A DNA stretch of 64,000 bases from positions 62,001-126,000 of the forward strand of contig JBBEAY010000002.1 of the NCBI GenBank assembly GCA_040882605.1, given 5' to 3'. A program made the position numbers and the translations under genes. Origin of the DNA: JAOUEA01 sp040882605 (lineage in GTDB: Bacteria; Actinomycetota; UBA4738; HRBIN12). Position 1 is the stretch's first letter, and every line of letters begins with the position of its first letter. Shown piece after piece: positions 40,570 through 50,220 of this stretch. The notes beneath the pieces were generated by a model that was not told where the DNA came from, searched no databases, and saw only the letters and a program-made list of their open reading frames with translations.

Positions 40570-40985
40570 CTACGCCTGGCTGATCTCGAACAGATGCCCG
40601 TCGGGGTCGCGGAAGAAGCAACGAACTTCCTGACCCCAGTCGTACGGAGGAGTGAGGAACTCTGCTCCTCGCGAGAGGAGGGTCGCATAGGCACCCTGGC
40701 AATCCGTCACCCGGATCGTGATGGAGTGACTCACCGATCGAGGGTCGGGCGGGTTCGAACGTGACGTCGGGCTTGTCCTCGGTCGGTCCGCCTCCGGTGA
40801 CCACGAGCAGCCACGCCGAACTTGAACACGGCCGATGTGCCCCCGTACTCGCGGAACAGCTCGGCGCCGAGCACGCCGCGGTACCAATCACGTGAGCGCT
40901 CGAAGTCCGAGACCACGAGGATGTGCGTCAATCCCATCTTAGCCGTCGGGAACCCGGCCTGGCGATCATCGTGGGTGCTGCTCAC
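40570..40985 (-). pseudogene. Glyoxalase/VOC family protein, broken by two +1 frameshifts
   Basis: The minus strand encodes a recognisable VOC domain in three pieces. The first, in one frame from 40985, runs MSSTHDDRQAG to SAVFKFG. The second, in the next frame, runs WLLVVTGGGPTEDKPDVTFE. The third runs PPDPRSVSHSITIRVTD to DPDGHLFEISQA, ending at 40570. One extra base lies near 40816 (after FKFG) and one near 40753 (a CCC run). Repairing both gives a normal ~137-residue VOC protein. The gene is either dead or damaged by assembly error. It is convergent with the FAD oxidoreductase. Confidence 0.85.
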
Positions 40986-41017
40986 GCTTGCCCCTTTCCT
41001 GTTCGTGGATGCGAGCG

Positions 41018-41023
41018 TAGCCT
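41018..41023 (+). promoter_or_regulatory. -10-like element for the DUF1684 gene (leaderless)
   Basis: TAGCCT lies six bases before ATG 41030, with no SD. Confidence 0.45.
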
Positions 41024-41029
41024 CGCCCG

Positions 41030-41647
41030 ATGGATATGTCGGTGCACGGGGTCGTGTCGCTCGCCGATTGGCGACGCGAGGTGTCTGAGCTCTACGGCTC
41101 GATCCGTGCCGACGGCGATCATGCGCGCGCCTGGGAGGGCTGGCGTGACGAGCGGCGCGAGATGTTCAGCTCGCACCCTCAGTCGCCGATCCCTGCGGGG
41201 CACCGGGACTCGTATGACGGGCCGTTCGTCTACCCGTACGACCCGGCCGCCAGGGTTCTGGCCGACCTGGAGCCGCTCGAGGGTGATGTCGTCGAGGTGG
41301 GCACGAGCGACGGCCACGCGACCCGCACGATCCGCTTCGCTCGAGCGCACTTCGAGCTGTTCGGCCGGCTCGCTGCGCTCGATGTCTTCTGGCTCGACCA
41401 GTACGGCGGTGGCATCTACCTTGCGTTCCGCGATGCCACGAGTGGCGATGCCACGTACGGCGGCGGCCGCTATCTGCTCGACACGGTGAAGGGCGCCGAC
41501 CTCGGCACCGATGGCGAGCGGCTCGTGCTCGACTTCAACTTCGCATATCAGCCCTCGTGCTCCTACGACCCGAGCTGGTCGTGCCCGCTGCCGCCGCCGC
41601 AGAACACGTTGCCCTTCAGCGTGCCCGTGGGGGAGCGGCTGGACTAG
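41030..41647 (+). CDS. DUF1684 domain protein
   Basis: A 205-residue protein with the family's C-terminal core GRYLLDTVKGADLG, LVLDFNFAYQPSCSYDPSWSCPLPPPQNTLPF (split) and VPVGE, where the Cys residues and the Pro-Pro-x-Asn motif are conserved. There is no signal peptide. The function of DUF1684 is not established. ATG 41030 (or ATG 41036) fits a leaderless transcript. Confidence 0.85.
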   Translation: MDMSVHGVVSLADWRREVSELYGSIRADGDHARAWEGWRDERREMFSSHPQSPIPAGHRDSYDGPFVYPYDPAARVLADLEPLEGDVVEVGTSDGHATRTIRFARAHFELFGRLAALDVFWLDQYGGGIYLAFRDATSGDATYGGGRYLLDTVKGADLGTDGERLVLDFNFAYQPSCSYDPSWSCPLPPPQNTLPFSVPVGERLD

Positions 41648-41650
41648 GAT
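41645..41650 (+). promoter_or_regulatory. -10-like element for the opuC operon
   Basis: TAGGAT lies at the stop of the DUF1684 gene and 33 bases before GTG 41684, which has AAAGAGG as SD. The -35 region is weak. Confidence 0.35.
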
Positions 41651-41683
41651 GCGCGTTCGCTCGCCTGACGAAAGAGGCATCCG

Positions 41684-42787
41684 GTGACCGCGATGATCTC
41701 GCTCGAAGATGTCGAGAAGCGCTACGCGGGCGCCGCCACCCCCGCCGTCGGCGACCTCTCGCTCGATATCGAGGAAGGTGAGACCGTCGCGCTGGTGGGG
41801 CCTTCCGGGTGCGGCAAGACCACGACCTTGAAGATGATCAACAGGCTGATCGAGCCCACCGGAGGGCGCATCGTGCTCGACGGGACCAACGTGCTCGAGC
41901 AGGACCCAGTGCAGCTCCGTCGTGGCATCGGCTACGTGATCCAGCACACGGGACTACTGCCGCACCGCACGATCCGCCAGAACATCGCCACCGTGCCGAA
42001 CCTCGTGGGTTGGGACGACGCGCGCACGGCCACACGTATCGACGAGCTGCTCGAGATCTTCGACCTCGACCGCGAGCTGCTCGATCGTTACCCGGCCGAG
42101 CTCAGCGGGGGGCAGCGCCAGCGCGTCGGTGTCGCGCGCGCGCTCGCCGCCGACCCGCCGGTGATGCTCATGGACGAGCCGTTCGCGGCCGTCGATCCGA
42201 TCGTTCGAGCGCGCCTGCAGGACCAGTTCCTCGAAATCACCGCGCGCCTCGGCAAGACGATCGTGTTCGTGACCCACGACGTCGACGAGGCGATCAAGCT
42301 GAGCGACCGCATGGCGATCCTCAATGTGGGCGGCGTGCTCGAGCAGTTCGCGCCGCCCGAGACCGTGTTGCGCGAGCCCGCCAACGACTTCGTGCGCGAC
42401 TTCGTCGGGGCCGAGCGCGGTCTGAAGCGTCTCGCCCTGATCAAGGTCGGCGACGTCGGTGTGGAAGACGGCCCGATCGTCGCACCGAGTGCGAGTGCCG
42501 ATGAAGCGCGACGGGCGATCGACGCCGGCGGATTCGGCTGGGTCAGCTTGGTCGACGATGGCGAGTTGCTGGGCTGGATCGACGCGGAGTCGCTCGAGGG
42601 TCGCGCCACCGCCGGGGAAGCGGCGCCCCGGCCATTCAGCGCCTACGTGACGGCGAGCGACTCCTTGCGGCAGGCGCTCGACTCGATCGTCACCTCGCGC
42701 ACGGCCGTGGCGGTGGTCGTCACCGAGGGGCAGCGTTACCGGGGCGTTCTGTCGCTCGAACGTCTCTCGAAGGAGATCGTCTCGTGA
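41684..42787 (+). CDS. opuCA: Glycine betaine/choline-type ABC transporter ATP-binding protein with CBS region
   Basis: A 367-residue ATPase that powers uptake of compatible solutes or quaternary amines. It has Walker A VGPSGCGKTTTLKMINRLIEPTGG (typical for OpuCA/ProV), the Q-loop VIQHTGLLPH, signature LSGGQRQRVGVARALA, Walker B VMLMDEPFAAVDP and FVTHDVDEA. Residues ~265-365 form a CBS-like pair that may sense ionic strength. Upstream SD AAAGAGG. It overlaps the permease gene (GTGA). The four genes up to 45320 form one operon. Confidence 0.93.
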   Translation: MTAMISLEDVEKRYAGAATPAVGDLSLDIEEGETVALVGPSGCGKTTTLKMINRLIEPTGGRIVLDGTNVLEQDPVQLRRGIGYVIQHTGLLPHRTIRQNIATVPNLVGWDDARTATRIDELLEIFDLDRELLDRYPAELSGGQRQRVGVARALAADPPVMLMDEPFAAVDPIVRARLQDQFLEITARLGKTIVFVTHDVDEAIKLSDRMAILNVGGVLEQFAPPETVLREPANDFVRDFVGAERGLKRLALIKVGDVGVEDGPIVAPSASADEARRAIDAGGFGWVSLVDDGELLGWIDAESLEGRATAGEAAPRPFSAYVTASDSLRQALDSIVTSRTAVAVVVTEGQRYRGVLSLERLSKEIVS

Positions 42788-43497
42788 TTGGGTTGGTGAC
42801 GGCCGTGACCGGTTTCCTCGCGCAGGGTGATACCGAGCCGCTGATCCGTTGGATCTGGATCACCGACCACACCGACGAGATCGTGAGCCGGGGCCTGCAG
42901 CACGTCTATCTCACCGTGGTCTCGGTCGTGATCGGGTTCATGATCGCGTTCCCTGCGGCGGTGTACGCCTCACGGCATCGCTGGTCGATCTCGCCGATCA
43001 CTTCGATCTCGGGTGTGCTCTACACGATCCCGGGGTTCGCGTTCATCTTCCTGCTGTTGCCGATCACCGGGCTCTCGCTCACGACGGTAGCGATCCCATT
43101 GGTCGCGTACAGCCTGCTGATCCTGTTCCGCAACACGCTCGCGGGTCTCGACTCGGTGGAGACCGATGTGAAGGAAGCCGCGCTCGGCATGGGACTGTCG
43201 CGACGCCAGTTGCTGTGGCGCGTGGAGGTCCCGCTCGCGATGCCGGTGATCATCGCCGGACTCCGTATCGCGACCGTGAGCGCCATCGCGCTGATCACGA
43301 TCGCGTCGCTGATCGGGCGGGGCGGCTTCGGCCAGTTCATCCTCGAGGGTCTCAACACGTTCTTCTGGACGCCGCTTCTAGTGGGCGTGGTGCTCTCGGT
43401 TGCGTTGGCGTTCGCTTCAGACATCCTGCTGCTCGCCTTGCAGAGGCTGGTCACACCCTGGTCCAAGTCTTCAGGCGTTCGGGCGGTCGCGACGTGA
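42784..43497 (+). CDS. opuCB: Osmoprotectant ABC transporter permease
   Basis: A 237-residue integral membrane protein with about six helices. The cytoplasmic EAA loop reads VKEAALGMGLSRRQLLWRVEVPLAMPVI (split). N-terminal ITDHTDEIVSRGLQHVYLTVVSVVIGF is typical for OpuCB. The start overlaps opuCA's stop (GTGA). Confidence 0.92.
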   Translation: MIGLVTAVTGFLAQGDTEPLIRWIWITDHTDEIVSRGLQHVYLTVVSVVIGFMIAFPAAVYASRHRWSISPITSISGVLYTIPGFAFIFLLLPITGLSLTTVAIPLVAYSLLILFRNTLAGLDSVETDVKEAALGMGLSRRQLLWRVEVPLAMPVIIAGLRIATVSAIALITIASLIGRGGFGQFILEGLNTFFWTPLLVGVVLSVALAFASDILLLALQRLVTPWSKSSGVRAVAT

Positions 43498-44255
43498 ACG
43501 GCCTCGTCGATGGATTGCAGTGGCTCATCGACCCGGTGAACTGGTCTGGCATCGACGGCGTTCCAGCCAGGGTCTGGGAACACGTGCAGCTCTCAGTGAC
43601 CTCGCTCGTGATCGCGACCCTCATCGCACTGCCGCTCGGGTTGTGGGTTGGGCACGCTCGGCGAGGACAGTTCTGGACCGTGCAGCTCGGGAACGTGGGC
43701 CGCTCCGTGCCGTCACTCGCGGTCCTCTCGATCGCGTTCCTGTTGGCGCTGAAACTCCTACCCGGCGACTACGCTCAGCTGGCCTTCGGCTTCTTGCCAA
43801 CGATCGTGGCACTCACACTCCTGGGCATTCCTGTGATCTTGATCAACACGTACGTCGGGATCCAGCAGGTCGATCAGGATACGGTGGAGGCGGCGAAAGG
43901 TATGGGCATGGACGGTCGCCAGATCCTGTGGCGTCTCGAGGTCCCGATGGCGACGCCACTCGTCATGACCGGCCTTCGCCTGGCGGCGGTACAGATCGTT
44001 GCGACGGCAAGTCTTGCGGCTCTGATCGGTGGTGGGGGGCTGGGCCGCTTCATCGTCGACGGCTTCGCACTCCGTGAGACCGACAAGGTCGTGGCCGGAT
44101 CCATCCTGATCGCCGCCATGTCCCTGCTGACGGATCTCGCTTTCACGCTGCTGACGAAGTCGGCGGCACCGCGCCTCACCTCGGATGGGTCACGGGTCCA
44201 GCCCTCCCCGCCGGCCGTGGAGGGACACCCAGCTGACTTCGTCCCTGGAACGTAA
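43494..44255 (+). CDS. opuCD: Osmoprotectant ABC transporter second permease
   Basis: A 253-residue permease with the EAA loop VEAAKGMGMDGRQILWRLEVPMATPLV and about five or six helices. It overlaps opuCB (GTGA). The C-terminal ~30 residues after the last helix are hydrophilic and Pro/Ser-rich, longer than usual. With opuCB it forms a heterodimeric channel. Confidence 0.91.
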   Translation: MNGLVDGLQWLIDPVNWSGIDGVPARVWEHVQLSVTSLVIATLIALPLGLWVGHARRGQFWTVQLGNVGRSVPSLAVLSIAFLLALKLLPGDYAQLAFGFLPTIVALTLLGIPVILINTYVGIQQVDQDTVEAAKGMGMDGRQILWRLEVPMATPLVMTGLRLAAVQIVATASLAALIGGGGLGRFIVDGFALRETDKVVAGSILIAAMSLLTDLAFTLLTKSAAPRLTSDGSRVQPSPPAVEGHPADFVPGT

Positions 44256-44378
44256 CGTTCAGTCTCCTCGCTTCGACTGCACGGCGGTTGGGTAGCGGTT
44301 GGTTGCGTGCCGTTGATACGGTGCGCATGTCCATGACCGGGGGAGATGGACGCCCCACGACCGGATGGAGGGGTACCC

Positions 44379-45320
44379 ATGCGGAAGCACCGCATGATCG
44401 TCCTCGGGGCGGGCCTGCTCGCGCTGTCGCTGTTCGCGGCCGCGTGCGGAGACTCGGGTGGGGACGACCCGAGCGACGGCGCCACCGAGCCAGCGAGCGC
44501 CGAGCCCAAGGGCGAGATCGTCGTCGGCGTTTCAGGCGCGTTCCCTGAGAATCAGCTCGTGGCCGAGATGTACGCCCAGGTCCTGGAGGCCGACGGCTAC
44601 ACCGTGACGCGTGAGCTCGACATCGCCGACCGAGCGGTCGGCAACGAGGCGCTCGCGGCTGGCGCGATCGACATCAAGCCCGAATACACCGGGTTCGACC
44701 TGCCGCAATACGACGAGGCGGCGTCGACCAACGGCGACCCGCAAGCGGTGGCCGACGCGCTGACTGCTGCCCTGAAGCCCGAAGGGCTCGTGACGTACGC
44801 GATCTCCGAGGCGAACAGCACGAATGTGTTCGTGGTGACACCGGAAACGGCTGAGGCGAACGGTCTGACCGACATGGCCAGCCTCGCAGCGGTGGCCGGC
44901 GACTTTACGCTCGGCGCCCCGCCCGACTGCCCGGACTCCGACTTCTGCATCCCGGGCATGAAGGAGACTTACGGCATCGAGTTCGGGGAGTTCAAGCCGC
45001 TCGACTTCGGTGGGCCGAAGACGGTGGCCGCCGTCGACAGCGGCGCGGTCGACGTCGGCGAGCTCTTCTCGCTCGACCCGACCATCGTCGACAAGGGCTA
45101 CGTGGTGCTCACCGACACCGAGAACCTTCAGGCCAACGGGAACTTCATCCCGGTCGTGCGTGAGGAAGTCGCGAGCGAGGCACTCGGGGGGCTGCTCGAC
45201 AGCGTCACGCCCACGCTCACCGACGAGAACATGCGCGACATGATCGGGCAGGTGGTGAACGACAAGCGCGATATCGCCGACGTCGCTGCCGAGTACCTGT
45301 CAGGCGCAGGCATCCTGTAG
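44379..45320 (+). CDS. opuCC: Osmoprotectant ABC transporter substrate-binding lipoprotein
   Basis: A 313-residue lipoprotein that presents the solute to the OpuC permeases. The signal peptide ends in a lipobox LFAAAC with Cys at about residue 23, followed by a Gly/Asp/Ser/Ala-rich linker. The OpuAC-type domain shows EIVVGVSGAFPENQLVAEMYAQ, DIKPEYTGFDLP and SGAVDVGELFSLDPT. ATG 44379 has GGAGGGG upstream. The 44256-44378 gap has a TACGGT element (44317-44322) that may give extra expression of this subunit. Confidence 0.92.
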   Translation: MRKHRMIVLGAGLLALSLFAAACGDSGGDDPSDGATEPASAEPKGEIVVGVSGAFPENQLVAEMYAQVLEADGYTVTRELDIADRAVGNEALAAGAIDIKPEYTGFDLPQYDEAASTNGDPQAVADALTAALKPEGLVTYAISEANSTNVFVVTPETAEANGLTDMASLAAVAGDFTLGAPPDCPDSDFCIPGMKETYGIEFGEFKPLDFGGPKTVAAVDSGAVDVGELFSLDPTIVDKGYVVLTDTENLQANGNFIPVVREEVASEALGGLLDSVTPTLTDENMRDMIGQVVNDKRDIADVAAEYLSGAGIL

Positions 45321-45340
45321 ATCCGATCTCACACCGAGGC

Positions 45341-45373
45341 GTGAAGGGCCGGGGTTCGTCCCCGGCCCTTCAC
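45341..45373 (+). terminator. Strong hairpin terminator after opuCC
   Basis: A perfect 14-bp stem, GTGAAGGGCCGGGG (45341-45354) with CCCCGGCCCTTCAC (45360-45373), and a TTCGT loop. It sits between the opuC operon and the convergent DUF427 remnant, and the stem reaches that gene's stop codon, so it can end transcription from both sides. No long T-run follows. Confidence 0.85.
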
Positions 45374-45844
45374 CAGCCCTGGGTTCCCGGCTCTCCTTTG
45401 AACGGTCCGACGACCTCGGGCGTGATCCACCCGCCGTAGAAGCCGCCGTTGCGGCTTGACGACGATGCCCCCGACGGTGGCCCGGTCGAACCGTCCCGCG
45501 TAGAAGGCCACATGCTCGAAGAGCGAGGCGTACCGCTCGCTCGGATCCGGGTAGTACCAGCCCGCTTCGCTCGCGACGCGACCGCCGACCACGACGTCGA
45601 CGTAAGCAGCAGCGCCCTTCCATTCGCAGAACGACGAGCCGCCCGCCGGTCGCAGCAGATCGCGACGCACATCGGTGAGCGGAAGGTAGAACTCTGGCGG
45701 ATGACTCGTCTCGAGGACCCGGAGCGCCCTCTTCGTATCGGCGATCGTGATCCCGGCGAGCTTGATCCTTACGCGACGGTGATCGGGTGCCAGCGCCGGC
45801 GGTCTCGGGTAGTCCCAGACCGACTCCTGTCCTGGTGCAGAGGT
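45370..45844 (-). pseudogene. DUF427 domain protein, no start codon and a 3' frameshift
   Basis: On the minus strand the frame opens at 45844 immediately after the TGA (45845-45847) that ends the phosphatase gene. It reads QESVWDYPRPPALAP, then VRIKLAGITIADTKRAL, TSHPPEFYLPLTDV, LLRPAGGSSFCEWKG and YYPDPSERYASLFEHVAFYAGRFD. The first ATG/GTG/TTG in this frame is GTG 45670, in mid-domain. After VVKPQ (near 45453) one base is extra or two are missing; the next frame gives NGGFYGGWITPEVVGPFKGEPGTQGW. DUF427 is thus complete but unreadable as written. The shared frame with the upstream gene is unusual. Confidence 0.8.
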
Positions 45845-46780
45845 TCAGACGCAGGGGCCGACCGCGACCTCGACGCCGAGATGGTCGGAACCGGCGGGTG
45901 TGAACGTGCCGGGGTCAGCCGCGCACCAGGCCTTGGTGACGAACACATGGTCGATGCGGAGCATCAGGGTTGGCCACCAACCGCCCAGGTACGTGGTCGC
46001 CCCCGCGGCGCCCGCGCGCATCGCATCGGTGAGCGCAGCGTCCAACTGGCGATAGCTCACGCCCCGATCGCTCGTGTTGAGATCGCCGGCCACTACCACG
46101 GGCCGTGTCTCGGTGTCTATCGCGGCGAGCAAGTCCTCGGTGAACGCCAGCTGGTCCGCGAAGCTCGTCTCGCGGAACGGGTTCAGCCCGTGCACGACGT
46201 ACAGCACGAACGGTGCCCCGGGCACGTCGACGCTCACACGCATCACGCGCGCCGCCGGCAGTCCCAACTCGTCGAGCGTCTGGATGGGGAACCGTGACCA
46301 CACCGCTTGCCTGCCCTGTTCAGATGTGGAATCGAGCCCCTGGGAGGAGGCGCTCGCGCTCATCGCTCTATAGAACGCGTTGTTGGGCATCTCCACGGCC
46401 ACGACGACGTCTGCCCCACGCCTTATCATCGAGTCCGGCACCGCCGCAGGGGTCGGGTTCTCGTCCCACACGTTGGCCACGACCAAGCGGATCGCGGGGT
46501 TGGGTGGCGCGCCCCCACGTGGGACCCTCGGCGCGATCACCGCCACCGCACAGACCGCGAAGATCGCCACGCCGCCGATCAATGGCCAGATGCGGCGACT
46601 GACGCCGGCGACGATCGCGCCAGAGAGGATCGACGCGACGCCGATCAGCGGCAGCCCGATAGCGACCGTGTCGAAAGGGCCGCCCGCGTCGCGAACGACG
46701 AACCACAGCCACGGCAACGCGATCAACAGCGAGACGAGAAGCAGGCGGCGTGCGCGGCTTCCGCGGGAGACGGGTTCCAC
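45845..46780 (-). CDS. Endonuclease/exonuclease/phosphatase-fold membrane protein
   Basis: A 311-residue protein with about three N-terminal helices (residues ~12-85) and an extracytoplasmic EEP domain: VANVWDENPTP (metal site), VVVAVEMPN, VLYVVHGLNPF, VVVAGDLNTSD, LRIDHVFVT and GSDHLGVEV. The Asp/His pairs of DNase I-like hydrolases are all present, so it probably hydrolyses phosphoesters outside the cell membrane. GTG 46780 is seven bases downstream of TAGGCT on the minus strand. It is divergent from the agmatinase-like gene. Confidence 0.86.
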   Translation of the reverse strand: MEPVSRGSRARRLLLVSLLIALPWLWFVVRDAGGPFDTVAIGLPLIGVASILSGAIVAGVSRRIWPLIGGVAIFAVCAVAVIAPRVPRGGAPPNPAIRLVVANVWDENPTPAAVPDSMIRRGADVVVAVEMPNNAFYRAMSASASSQGLDSTSEQGRQAVWSRFPIQTLDELGLPAARVMRVSVDVPGAPFVLYVVHGLNPFRETSFADQLAFTEDLLAAIDTETRPVVVAGDLNTSDRGVSYRQLDAALTDAMRAGAAGATTYLGGWWPTLMLRIDHVFVTKAWCAADPGTFTPAGSDHLGVEVAVGPCV

Positions 46781-46787
46781 AGGGCGG

Positions 46788-46793
46788 AGCCTA
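46788..46793 (-). promoter_or_regulatory. -10-like element for the EEP-fold gene (leaderless)
   Basis: TAGGCT on the minus strand lies seven bases before GTG 46780. A plus-strand TAATCT overlaps it at 46792-46797, so divergent promoters may compete here. Confidence 0.45.
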
Positions 46794-46866
46794 ATCTGCG
46801 AGATGGGCCTCGCGGCGTGACGGGCCGATGGAAGTGTGTGTCGATCGTGTGTGGGAAGCTTCGCCG

Positions 46867-47907
46867 ATGAGCGACGCGCCCGATTTCCGGCTGGAACATT
46901 CGGAGCTCCGTGGCGACGACGAGCTCACCGAGTACACGAGCACCGACCTGCCCTACTACTCGGACTGGCGAGGCTCCTTCGAGAAGCTTCCGTGGGCGAC
47001 CGACGACGAGTCGCTGCGCGCTGCCGAGGCCGATGTCGCGATCGTGGGGGCGCCGCTCGACGAGGGCACGTCGTCGCGTCCGGGCGCCCGGTTCGGGCCC
47101 CGCGCGATCCGCATGGCGCCGACGGCGTGGAGCAGCGACTACGCGTGGTCGATCCAGCTCGAAGTCGAGCCATACGCTCACCTGACGGTGGTCGACGCGG
47201 GCGACGCGCCCATCGTGCCAACCCGGTTCGAGCGCGCTCTGCGCGTGATCCACGAGAAAGTGTTCCGCGTCGCCGAGGCCGGCCCGATCCCGATCGTGCT
47301 GGGCGGGGACCATTCGATCACGTACCCGAGCGCCGCGGCCGTGGCTCGTCATGTGTGGCCACGAAAGGTCGGCGTCGTGCACTTCGACGCGCACGCCGAC
47401 ACCGGTGCCGATCAGTGGGGCAATCTGTACGGTCACGGAGAGCCGATGCGCCGCCTGATCGAGGAGGGCTGGATCGCCGGCCCCAATTTCGTGCAGGTCG
47501 GCCTGCGTGGCTACTGGCCCGAGCAGGACACATGGGACTGGATGCGCGAGCAAGGACTGCGCTGGCACACGATGGTCGAGATCGAAGAACGCGGCGCCGA
47601 AGCCGTGATCGCCGACGCGATCGCCGAGGCGCTCGACGGACCCGACTGCATCTACCTGAGCGTCGACATCGACGTGGTCGACCCCGGCATGGCGCCGGGT
47701 ACCGGCACGCCGGAGTCCGGCGGCATGCTCGCGCGCGAGCTGCTGCGCGCGGTGCGCCAGATCGTCGGGCAGGTCGACCTGGTCGGCATGGACGTGGTCG
47801 AGGTCTCGCCTCCTTATGACCACGCGGAGATCACCGCGATCCTCGCGCACCGCACCGTCATGGAAGCGATCAGCGCACTGGCGAAACAGCGCGCCGCCAC
47901 CCGATAG
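46867..47907 (+). CDS. Agmatinase/ureohydrolase family enzyme
   Basis: A 346-residue binuclear manganese hydrolase: LGGDHSITYP (~residues 143-152), HFDAHADTG (~173-181), SVDIDVVDPGMAPGTGTPESGG (two segments, ~276-297) supply the metal-binding His and Asp residues. N-terminal AIVGAPLDEGTSSRPGARFGPRAIR is typical of agmatinases and related guanidino hydrolases. It would release urea from agmatine or a similar compound; relatives act on guanidinobutyrate and guanidine. ATG 46867 is preferred to the upstream ATG 46828; a GAAGCT hexamer lies six bases before it. Confidence 0.86.
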   Translation: MSDAPDFRLEHSELRGDDELTEYTSTDLPYYSDWRGSFEKLPWATDDESLRAAEADVAIVGAPLDEGTSSRPGARFGPRAIRMAPTAWSSDYAWSIQLEVEPYAHLTVVDAGDAPIVPTRFERALRVIHEKVFRVAEAGPIPIVLGGDHSITYPSAAAVARHVWPRKVGVVHFDAHADTGADQWGNLYGHGEPMRRLIEEGWIAGPNFVQVGLRGYWPEQDTWDWMREQGLRWHTMVEIEERGAEAVIADAIAEALDGPDCIYLSVDIDVVDPGMAPGTGTPESGGMLARELLRAVRQIVGQVDLVGMDVVEVSPPYDHAEITAILAHRTVMEAISALAKQRAATR

Positions 47908-47943
47908 CGCGCAGCCAGGCGCGTCGACTCGCTCAAGCGTCGC

Positions 47944-48978
<1,035 letters not shown>

Positions 48979-48981
48979 CGC

Positions 48982-50220
48982 ATGCGCCTGCGCAAGCGGG
49001 CGGTGGGCCTGCTGATGGGAGCGGGCGTGTTGTTCTTCCTAGGCACCAACGTGCAGGCGGGCTGGCTGTTCGTGCTCGCCGCGATGCTGCTCGGCGTGGT
49101 GCTCGCCGGCCTCTTGATGCCGGTCCGCTCGACGCGCAGCGTCGTGGTCGAACGTCGCGCTCCGGCAGATGTGCACCAGGGCGATCAGGCGCTCATCGAC
49201 GTGACGGTGCATGGGAGCCAGCGTACGACGCGGCGCGGACTGCTCGTGCACGACCGGTACTTCGAGCCCGTGGATCTCTGGGTCGGGGCCGTGGATCCCC
49301 GTGAGCGGGTCGAGATCACCACGATTCGCGTGGCTCGCCGTCGCGGGTCGCACGAGAGCGTTCCCGTGAGCGTGCGGTCGAGCGCCCCTTTCGGGGTTGC
49401 CGAGCGTCGTCGCAGGGTCGCTGTCGAGTCGCCCCCGACGCTCGTTTACCCGGTGGTCGAGCAGCTGGGGTCGCTGTCCTTCGTGCGGCCCGCTTCCACG
49501 ACCGAGAGCGCGCTGCACACGGCGCCTCGGCGAGGCCAGGGTCCGGAGTTCTTGGGCATCCGCGAGTATCGCCCGGGCGACAGCATGCGCCACGTGCACT
49601 GGGCCTCGACCGCCCGAACGGGCGTTGTCATGGTGCGCGAGCTCGAGCAGGAACAGACCCGACGGCTCGCGATCGTCGCCGACGTGTCCCGCGATGCCGA
49701 GGCCGAGGACGACGGGCTCACGCCCCTCGATCGCGTGTGCTCGGCGGCGGCATCGATCGCGCTCGCGGCTCTCGCTCAGGGCAACGGGGCCTGTCTCGTG
49801 ACCGGGGACCACCACGGCGACGCTCAAGTGATGGCCGGCCCCGACGAACGGGAACTGCTGCAACGCCTCGCTCTGGTTGAGCCCACTTGCGACGGGCGAG
49901 GCTTCCCTGCGCTGATCGCCGACGCCGCAGCGTCGCTGCGCGGAGTGGATTCGGCTGTCCTCGTCTTCCCGACGTGGCATGGCAACGACGCCGACCACCT
50001 TGTGCCTGTGGTGGAGTCGCTCGCCGGACGCATCCCCATGGTCGTGGCCGTGCTCATCGTGCTCGAGTCCGGTCCACGGAAGGACGTCTTGGCCGAGGAG
50101 CGCGTAAACGGCCTCGAGCAGCGCCTGTGCGCGGTGGGCGCCGTGGCGTATCTGTGGCGGCCCGGGGCCTCGCTCGCGGCCGCTCTCGGCATGGAGCAGG
50201 CCGAGCAGGTGCTGCGATGA
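48982..50220 (+). CDS. DUF58 domain membrane protein
   Basis: A 412-residue protein with two N-terminal helices (residues ~8-48), a beta-rich region, and the DUF58/VWA-like domain with the hallmark GQGPEFLGIREYRPGDSMRHVHWASTARTG (split, ~182-212). It is the usual partner of MoxR and transglutaminase proteins in a three-gene operon. It overlaps the next gene by ATGA. Confidence 0.9.
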   Translation: MRLRKRAVGLLMGAGVLFFLGTNVQAGWLFVLAAMLLGVVLAGLLMPVRSTRSVVVERRAPADVHQGDQALIDVTVHGSQRTTRRGLLVHDRYFEPVDLWVGAVDPRERVEITTIRVARRRGSHESVPVSVRSSAPFGVAERRRRVAVESPPTLVYPVVEQLGSLSFVRPASTTESALHTAPRRGQGPEFLGIREYRPGDSMRHVHWASTARTGVVMVRELEQEQTRRLAIVADVSRDAEAEDDGLTPLDRVCSAAASIALAALAQGNGACLVTGDHHGDAQVMAGPDERELLQRLALVEPTCDGRGFPALIADAAASLRGVDSAVLVFPTWHGNDADHLVPVVESLAGRIPMVVAVLIVLESGPRKDVLAEERVNGLEQRLCAVGAVAYLWRPGASLAAALGMEQAEQVLR

